A stretch of DNA of 64,000 nt from assembly GCA_021776055.1 (NCBI GenBank), contig JAJFGP010000144.1:1-64000 (forward strand). The letters are read 5' to 3'. A program made the translations under genes and the position numbers. Under the pieces are notes generated by a model. It was given only the letters and a program-made list of their open reading frames with translations. It did no database searches and was not told where the DNA came from. Positions 58,962-64,000 of this stretch are shown piece by piece. The stretch comes from Kiloniellaceae bacterium (lineage in GTDB: Bacteria; Pseudomonadota; Alphaproteobacteria; Kiloniellales; J153). Position 1 is the stretch's first letter. Every line of letters begins with the position of its first letter.

Positions 58962-59458
58962 TGCGCTGGTACGTTGTGTGTTGCCAGACCCGGCAGGAAG
59001 CCCGCGCCGATCTCAATCTTCGCCGCCAGGGGTTTGAATCTTGGTTGCCTCGCTTGCGGCAAACGCGGCGGCATGCGCGGCGCATCGACAACGTGTTGGT
59101 TCCCCTGTTTCCCGGCTATTTGTTTGTGAGCCTGGATTTGGATCAGCAGCCTTGGCGCTCAATCAACGGCACATTTGGGGTGCGCCGCCTTCTCTGCGAG
59201 AACGAGCGGCCGGCACCTCTCGTGCAAGGGTTTATCGATACCTTGCGGGAGACCGTGGATGAAGACGGTTTGGTCGCCGTACCGAAGGACGACTTCAAGT
59301 GCGGCGATCAAGTGCGTCTGATCGCGGGCCCGTTCGCCGATATGGTTGGCACGCTCGCGCGCCTAACCGACAAGGACCGGGTCGCGGTGCTGTTGAATGT
59401 GCTGGGGCGTGAAGTGCAAGCGTTGGTTTCACGCCGGGTGTTGGTGTCGGCCGGCTGA
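58961..59458 (+). CDS. RfaH/NusG-like transcription antiterminator
   Basis: A 165-residue protein. MRWYVVCCQTRQEARADLNL, LFPGYLFVSLDLD, INGTFGVRRLLCENERPAPL and a C-terminal KOW domain (KCGDQVRLIAGPFADMVGTL) define a NusG N-terminal plus KOW structure of the RfaH/UpxY type. Such proteins bind RNA polymerase and suppress early termination in long polysaccharide operons. The ops-like core before pseB is the likely recruitment site. GGAGG upstream provides a ribosome site. Confidence 0.9.
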   Translation: MRWYVVCCQTRQEARADLNLRRQGFESWLPRLRQTRRHARRIDNVLVPLFPGYLFVSLDLDQQPWRSINGTFGVRRLLCENERPAPLVQGFIDTLRETVDEDGLVAVPKDDFKCGDQVRLIAGPFADMVGTLARLTDKDRVAVLLNVLGREVQALVSRRVLVSAG

Positions 59459-59507
59459 GCTAGGGCTGGTCCGCACCTCTCTTTAACGGATTTATGGCGT
59501 TAGGTCG

Positions 59508-61421
59508 ATGTGTGGCATCGCGGGACTATTCGCGATCGACGGGAGTCTCGACGATGACGCGCTGGCTCGCGTTGGCGGTGCCATGGCCGATGCGATCGCG
59601 CATCGCGGGCCGGATGGGCAGGGGGTGTGGACCGATGATGGTCTCGTTCTGGCACAGCGTCGGCTTGCCGTTATCGATCTGACACCGACGGGTGCGCAGC
59701 CGATGCTCTCGGCGGACGGGCGCTGGGCGATTACCTACAACGGTGAGCTCTACAACACGGAAGATACCCGGCAGCAGCTTGCGTCACGCGGCATAAATTG
59801 GCGCGGCACGTCGGATACCGAGGTTTTGCTTGAAGCCGTGACGGCGTGGGGCTTGGAGCGGGCGCTCGCGGCTATCAACGGCATGTTCGCCATGGCCCTT
59901 TGGGACCGGCGCGAGCGGCGGCTCCACTTCGTTCGTGACCGGCTTGGTATCAAGCCGCTCTATATCGGCCGGCAGGGCGGTCGAATCGCGTTTGCGTCGG
60001 AATTGAAGGCCTTAGCTGTTCTGCCCGGCTTTCTTGGCGAGATGGATGAAAGCGCGTTGGCCGGCTTCCTTCGTTTCGGCTATGTCCCGGCGCCACGGTC
60101 GATCTGGAGCAATGTCACGAAAGTTCAACCTGGTGAATGGATCTCCGTTGGCGCCGACGGGCAGATGGATAAGCGGTTCTATTGGTCCGCGGCCGAGATT
60201 GCGCGCAATGGTCTCGACAATCCATTCACTGGTGACGACACGGCCGCCGTGGATGCTCTTGAAAACCTTCTCACGGACGCGGTTGGGCGGCAGATGGTCT
60301 CGGACGTGCCGCTTGGTGCGTTTCTGTCGGGTGGTATCGATTCCTCGACTGTTGCCGCGCTCATGTGCCGGGCGGAACGTGGACCCGTGCGCACCTTTAC
60401 AATCGGTTTCGCCGAGCGAGGGTACGATGAAGCAACGCACGCGGCGCGTGTCGCCGCACACCTGGGCACGGACCATACGGAGTTGACCGTCACGGCGGCG
60501 GATGCGCTTGCTCTCGTGCCGCGCCTCGCCGACATATACGACGAGCCGTTTGCCGATAGCTCGCAAATCCCGACTCATCTCGTCTCACTGCTTACCCGTC
60601 GCCACGTTACCGTAGCCCTATCGGGTGACGGCGGCGACGAGCTTTTTGGCGGTTACAACCGGTACTTGTTTTCCGCGCGCTGGGGCCGCCTACTCGCATG
60701 TGTGCCGCGGGGCGCTCGTGCCGGCTTGGCCGCGGCCCTTCGGCGCCTACCAGCGGACTCGCTTCATGGTTTGCTAAGTCGTCTACCGGGACTACCGCCA
60801 CTCGCAGCGGATAAACTCCTGAAAGTTGCGGAGATTCTGCCTCTCGATTCCGACGGGATCTACCGCCGTTTGGTCAGCCAAATCGGCGATATCGCACCAC
60901 TTATCCCCGATGTTCTAGAGCCGCGCTGGCAGTTTGACGATGATCCTCTCGCCGGTCGCGGCGATACGGTAGACCGCATGCAAAGTCTTGATACGACGAC
61001 CTATCTGCCTGACGACATCCTGACAAAAGTGGACCGCGCCTCCATGGCGCCGGCGCTTGAAGTGCGCGTGCCCTTGCTCGATCATCGTGTTGTCGAATTT
61101 GCCTGGCAGCTTTCGCGCGGGATGAAAATCCGAGGCGGCACGGGAAAGTGGGCGCTTCGCCAGGTGCTGGCGCGCCATGTGCCGCGCGACCTAGTGGAGC
61201 GGCCAAAACAGGGTTTTGGCGTGCCGCTGGCCAGTTGGTTGCGCGGACCATTGCGCGACTGGGCAGAGGACTTGCTTGATCCCTCGCGACTGGGTGCGCC
61301 GCTTGCGCCTAGCCCGGTGCGTCGCATGTGGACCGAGCACCTTAGCGGTCGCCGCAATTTTGCCTACGGCCTGTGGAATATTCTGATGTACGAGGCTTGG
61401 CGCCGACGCTGGGTGGTGTGA
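59508..61421 (+). CDS. asnB: Asparagine synthase (glutamine-hydrolysing)
   Basis: A 637-residue protein. CGIAGLFAID (Cys2 nucleophile after Met removal) and AHRGPDGQGVW begin the N-terminal glutaminase domain; YNGELYNTEDTRQQLASRG follows; the ATP-binding C-terminal domain has FLSGGIDSSTVAALMC and LSGDGGDELFGGYNRY. AsnB homologs inside glycan loci often amidate uronic acids rather than aspartate, so the reaction may be glycan modification. About 50 bp separates it from the antiterminator gene. Confidence 0.9.
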   Translation: MCGIAGLFAIDGSLDDDALARVGGAMADAIAHRGPDGQGVWTDDGLVLAQRRLAVIDLTPTGAQPMLSADGRWAITYNGELYNTEDTRQQLASRGINWRGTSDTEVLLEAVTAWGLERALAAINGMFAMALWDRRERRLHFVRDRLGIKPLYIGRQGGRIAFASELKALAVLPGFLGEMDESALAGFLRFGYVPAPRSIWSNVTKVQPGEWISVGADGQMDKRFYWSAAEIARNGLDNPFTGDDTAAVDALENLLTDAVGRQMVSDVPLGAFLSGGIDSSTVAALMCRAERGPVRTFTIGFAERGYDEATHAARVAAHLGTDHTELTVTAADALALVPRLADIYDEPFADSSQIPTHLVSLLTRRHVTVALSGDGGDELFGGYNRYLFSARWGRLLACVPRGARAGLAAALRRLPADSLHGLLSRLPGLPPLAADKLLKVAEILPLDSDGIYRRLVSQIGDIAPLIPDVLEPRWQFDDDPLAGRGDTVDRMQSLDTTTYLPDDILTKVDRASMAPALEVRVPLLDHRVVEFAWQLSRGMKIRGGTGKWALRQVLARHVPRDLVERPKQGFGVPLASWLRGPLRDWAEDLLDPSRLGAPLAPSPVRRMWTEHLSGRRNFAYGLWNILMYEAWRRRWVV

Positions 61422-61485
61422 ATTGATTTAGGTTGCGAGATGGCTTTAATCGCGGACAATAGTGCCCCCTATGCCGATGAGGGTT

Positions 61486-61510
61486 TGCGGAGGTCGAAGA
61501 AGACCTCGCA
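61486..61510 (+). terminator. Weak stem-loop after the asparagine synthase gene
   Basis: TGCGGAGGTC and GACCTCGCA pair around a GAAGAA loop with one bulged G. No U-tract follows, so intrinsic termination is doubtful. It lies 65 bp after the asnB stop and 58 bp before the next gene, in otherwise featureless sequence. Confidence 0.3.
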
Positions 61511-61568
61511 GATACGGCTGAAAGGCCCACATTGGGCATCGGAATTCCACTGAGTTAACTAACCGATT

Positions 61569-63815
61569 TTGCGTTTGAACATTCTCAAAATTCACTTAGG
61601 GCGGGCAGGCAGAGTTGTTGTTTCTGCTGCGTTACTGCTTGCGGTTGCGGCCTATCTCTTTCGCACGGGCGTTGTAGAGGTCCCGGCTGGTCTGGGATTC
61701 TCACATGTCCTTATTGCCGTCGTCTTTCTGTTTGCCAATGCGCTTCTAGCCGGCTGGAGACTCTCTGTCTTGGCTCGCCTTGAGGGGCACCCCTTGGCCT
61801 TGCGTACAGCACTTGAAGCCAATGCGGCGGGAGCTGCGTTGTCGCAGGTCATGATTAATTTTCTCGGCCAGGCGGCCGGTCGAGTCGCGATCATGCGCCG
61901 GGCAAACATACCTGCCGATGTAACGATTACGATCAGCGTTATCGAGCGACTGACGGCCACCGCTGTTTTAACAAGCGCGGCCGTCGTTGCGGCGTTTTTT
62001 TTGTTCGGAAAGATCAGCTTCGGGCAAGGGGCGGAGATAGATTATCTTTTGGAGGCCGGGTTTGGCCTCACCGTATCGACGCTGTTTGCCGGCGTATTTG
62101 TTTATCGCGGCCTGCTGCTCGACGTCGCGCGCCAGCTAGATTTTGGGAAGATAGGTGCCGGCTTCCTCGCCATCGCCGGAATATCTCTCGTCGTGCATGG
62201 GGCGATGCTCTCGGCCTATCTGACGCTTGCCTGGGCATTCGCCGAAGATGCCGCGCTTATCGATTTGGTGACGGCGTGTTTGATTGTCATGTTCGCGGCA
62301 AGCCTGCCGATCAGTTTTGGCGGATGGGGCGTGCGAGAACTTTCCGCCGCGGCGGTTCTGCCCTTTGTCGGTTTGACAGTCACCCAGGGTGTGTTTGTCG
62401 CTCTACTCGTCGGTGTAGGCTCGCTTATCGTCCAGCTTCCTATCTGGCTTGCTGTCTCAAACCGTGCCCAGAAAGACTCTGTGGCGGCACCTGTCCCCGA
62501 GGATAGGAGCAGAACAGTGGGGCAAACCGGCCACGCGTATTCTTCGTGGCTTGGCCTATTTGTGCCGGTGTTGGCGTCGATCGCCATTTTTTTCAATGTG
62601 CATTTGCCGACAACCGGTGGGGATTTGAATATCAATCTTGCCGATCCTTTGGCAATCGTCGGTGGGGCGCTATCGGTCGCATATTGGCTTGAACGTGGTG
62701 CGCTGCCACGCTGGCGTGTCCCCGCGCTCAACACGCTTACGGTGCTTGCCCTGGCGGTTTTGGTTTTGGCGGCCATCATTGGTTTCGTGGATTTTGGCTT
62801 TTCAGTCTGGGCGTTTCGGAACCGGCTGGGCGGTTGGCTTCTTCTTCTGGCGTATGCCGCGACAGGCGCGCTGATGGTGCTCAATCTTGGCGATGACGGC
62901 CGAAGAATGCTGTTGAAGGGGTTTGTTGTGGGGCTGACAGCCATTGCCGTTCTTGCGGTCGGCCAACTAACCTACGGTCTGCTGGGCTTGACATTTTTCG
63001 GTGAGGCCACACCCCGCAACTTGGAAGGATTTTCCCAGAACACCAACGCCTTCACATTTCTACTTGCCGGTGGCATATGTGCGATCATCGCTCTTCTAAG
63101 GGCGGAAGACTCTCGATCGAAGCAGCGAATTTGGGTGCTTGCCGCGGCCGTACTTGGCACGGCGCTCGTTCTGACTGGCTCTCGAGCCGGTTGGGGTACA
63201 TTAGCTCTCGTTTGTCTGGCCGCGCTGTTGATCGACCGACATTTGATCAAGCCGGTATTGAAGGCGGTTACGGCGGGGGCTGCGCTGGTTCTGCTCGTGG
63301 CATATATGCCAACTATCGACTTCGCGGGTGGCGAGACCGCGGGTAGCAAGACAGGGATCACCACAAATGTATTTGAGCTGCAGAACAACCCTGATTCCAA
63401 CACAGTCGCGGACACGGAACGTTGGGTATCGATCAATGGCGGCCTGCGCCTGTGGCAGGAGAATCCTATTTTTGGCGCTGGGCTAGGCGCGTACTTCGAA
63501 GAAACAAAACAGGCAGGCAAGCCGCTTGTCACACATAACACGCTGGTTTGGCTGCTTGCGGAAACCGGGTTGTTTGGTTTTCTCGCGTTCTTTGCGGCCG
63601 GTTTAACGATTCTATGGGCAATGATGCGCCGCCTTCGTGATCCCACGGATGTGGGGGCGACCACAATTTTTCTGTTTCTGCTTGCGTTTGCCTCGATGTC
63701 GATGGTCCACGAACTGTTATATCAGCGTGTACTTTGGTTCGTGCTCGGTGTTTGCCTCGCAAGTGTTCCCGCTCGACGAATTGAGCCGCCTTCGGACAAG
63801 GTGGAGATACATTAG
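61569..63815 (+). CDS. Flippase-like (LPG-synthase TM type) domain fused to O-antigen ligase
   Basis: A 748-residue polytopic protein from TTG at 61569 (start uncertain). Residues 1-300 resemble the UPF0104/lysyl-phosphatidylglycerol synthase membrane domain (NAAGAALSQVMINFLGQAAG, then MFAASLPISFGGWGVRELSA). Residues 340-740 carry a Wzy_C/O-antigen-ligase-like region with LTGSRAGWGTLALVCLAALL and RLWQENPIFGAGLGAYFEET (the periplasmic loop), and TKQAGKPLVTHNTLVWLLAE. It could combine lipid-linked precursor translocation with ligation of glycan to its acceptor. Such a fusion is unusual. Confidence 0.8.
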   Translation: MRLNILKIHLGRAGRVVVSAALLLAVAAYLFRTGVVEVPAGLGFSHVLIAVVFLFANALLAGWRLSVLARLEGHPLALRTALEANAAGAALSQVMINFLGQAAGRVAIMRRANIPADVTITISVIERLTATAVLTSAAVVAAFFLFGKISFGQGAEIDYLLEAGFGLTVSTLFAGVFVYRGLLLDVARQLDFGKIGAGFLAIAGISLVVHGAMLSAYLTLAWAFAEDAALIDLVTACLIVMFAASLPISFGGWGVRELSAAAVLPFVGLTVTQGVFVALLVGVGSLIVQLPIWLAVSNRAQKDSVAAPVPEDRSRTVGQTGHAYSSWLGLFVPVLASIAIFFNVHLPTTGGDLNINLADPLAIVGGALSVAYWLERGALPRWRVPALNTLTVLALAVLVLAAIIGFVDFGFSVWAFRNRLGGWLLLLAYAATGALMVLNLGDDGRRMLLKGFVVGLTAIAVLAVGQLTYGLLGLTFFGEATPRNLEGFSQNTNAFTFLLAGGICAIIALLRAEDSRSKQRIWVLAAAVLGTALVLTGSRAGWGTLALVCLAALLIDRHLIKPVLKAVTAGAALVLLVAYMPTIDFAGGETAGSKTGITTNVFELQNNPDSNTVADTERWVSINGGLRLWQENPIFGAGLGAYFEETKQAGKPLVTHNTLVWLLAETGLFGFLAFFAAGLTILWAMMRRLRDPTDVGATTIFLFLLAFASMSMVHELLYQRVLWFVLGVCLASVPARRIEPPSDKVEIH

Positions 63816-63842
63816 GTACCATGCAAATCGAGTAGGAGAGTT

Positions 63843-64000
63843 GTGCAAGATTCTAACGTAGCCAGCGCCGAGATCGTCGATTTCTGGTTCGCTGCCGGGA
63901 TGGAGAAGCGATGGTTTGTGCGTGACCCGGCTTTCGATGCCGAAGTTCGCACGCGGCTGGCCGAATGGTATGAGCGCGCGGCAACAGGTGACTTGGATGA
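63843..64000 (+). CDS. DUF924 family protein (partial, runs off the window)
   Basis: Coding from GTG at 63843 preceded by AGGAG at 63834; no stop before the window end. The translation ASAEIVDFWFAAGMEKRWFV and FDAEVRTRLAEWYERAATGD is the conserved N-terminus of the DUF924 family, of unknown function and unrelated to glycan synthesis. It marks the right-hand edge of the locus. Confidence 0.75.
   Translation, partial: MQDSNVASAEIVDFWFAAGMEKRWFVRDPAFDAEVRTRLAEWYERAATGDLD

Noticed and set aside
61486-61510. Full intrinsic terminator after asnB
   Set aside because: A stem-loop is present but lacks a U-tract, so it is listed only with low confidence.

Overview
The window is one very large surface-glycan biosynthesis locus. 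GC-rich codon use, dense 4-bp ATGA-type gene overlaps and the gene families present suggest an alphaproteobacterium, perhaps Rhodospirillales-like; this is inference, because no rRNA or housekeeping marker is present. I saw no tRNA, rRNA or CRISPR.

Layout. (1) 1-21.8 kb, all minus: GT4 and other GT-B glycosyltransferases, a GDP-mannose 4,6-dehydratase-like enzyme, methyltransferases, an MBOAT plus SGNH acyl-transfer pair, and a nonulosonate-type set (NeuA-like CMP-sugar synthetase, HAD phosphatase, NeuB-SAF-cupin fusion). Also here are a Gfo/Idh/MocA oxidoreductase, an ABC exporter, and an AT-rich inserted block (about 12.6-16.1 kb) with gene remnants. (2) 21.8-41.4 kb, all minus: an unrecognised 656-residue protein, a kinase-like/glycosyltransferase fusion, and a module of unknown product. 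That module holds two paralogous copies of the pair 2OG-Fe(II) oxygenase + sporadic-carbohydrate-cluster protein, a split transketolase, methyltransferases, SDR and Gfo/Idh oxidoreductases, a radical SAM protein with an 89-residue partner, a cytidylyltransferase-kinase fusion and sugar epimerases. (3) 41.5-43.1 kb, plus: a WbuC-type cupin and a radical SAM protein, convergent with a second radical SAM paralog. (4) 43.2-56.0 kb, minus: a complete pseudaminic acid operon (pseB, pseC, SpsF/PseF-type cytidylyltransferase, Pse-associated methylase, pseG-pseH fusion, pseI), then two capsule-type glycosyltransferases, an FkbM methyltransferase, a C-methyltransferase-like protein and a radical SAM protein. 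(5) 56.1-64 kb: two paralogous winged-helix regulators with shared palindromic sites, an IS3 remnant, a sulfotransferase, a NusG/RfaH-like antiterminator, an asparagine synthase, a flippase-like/O-antigen-ligase fusion, and the start of a DUF924 protein.

How it fits together (inference). The enzymes make at least two activated acidic sugars (CMP-pseudaminate and another nonulosonate-like sugar) plus an unusual sugar made by the transketolase/HldE-like/radical SAM module. Glycosyltransferases assemble these; methyl, acyl, sulfo and possibly amide groups decorate them; the ABC exporter and the ligase fusion move and attach the glycan. The RfaH-like protein probably lets RNA polymerase traverse the long operons. 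An 11-nt sequence identical to the core of the enterobacterial ops element lies just upstream of pseB, in the correct orientation.
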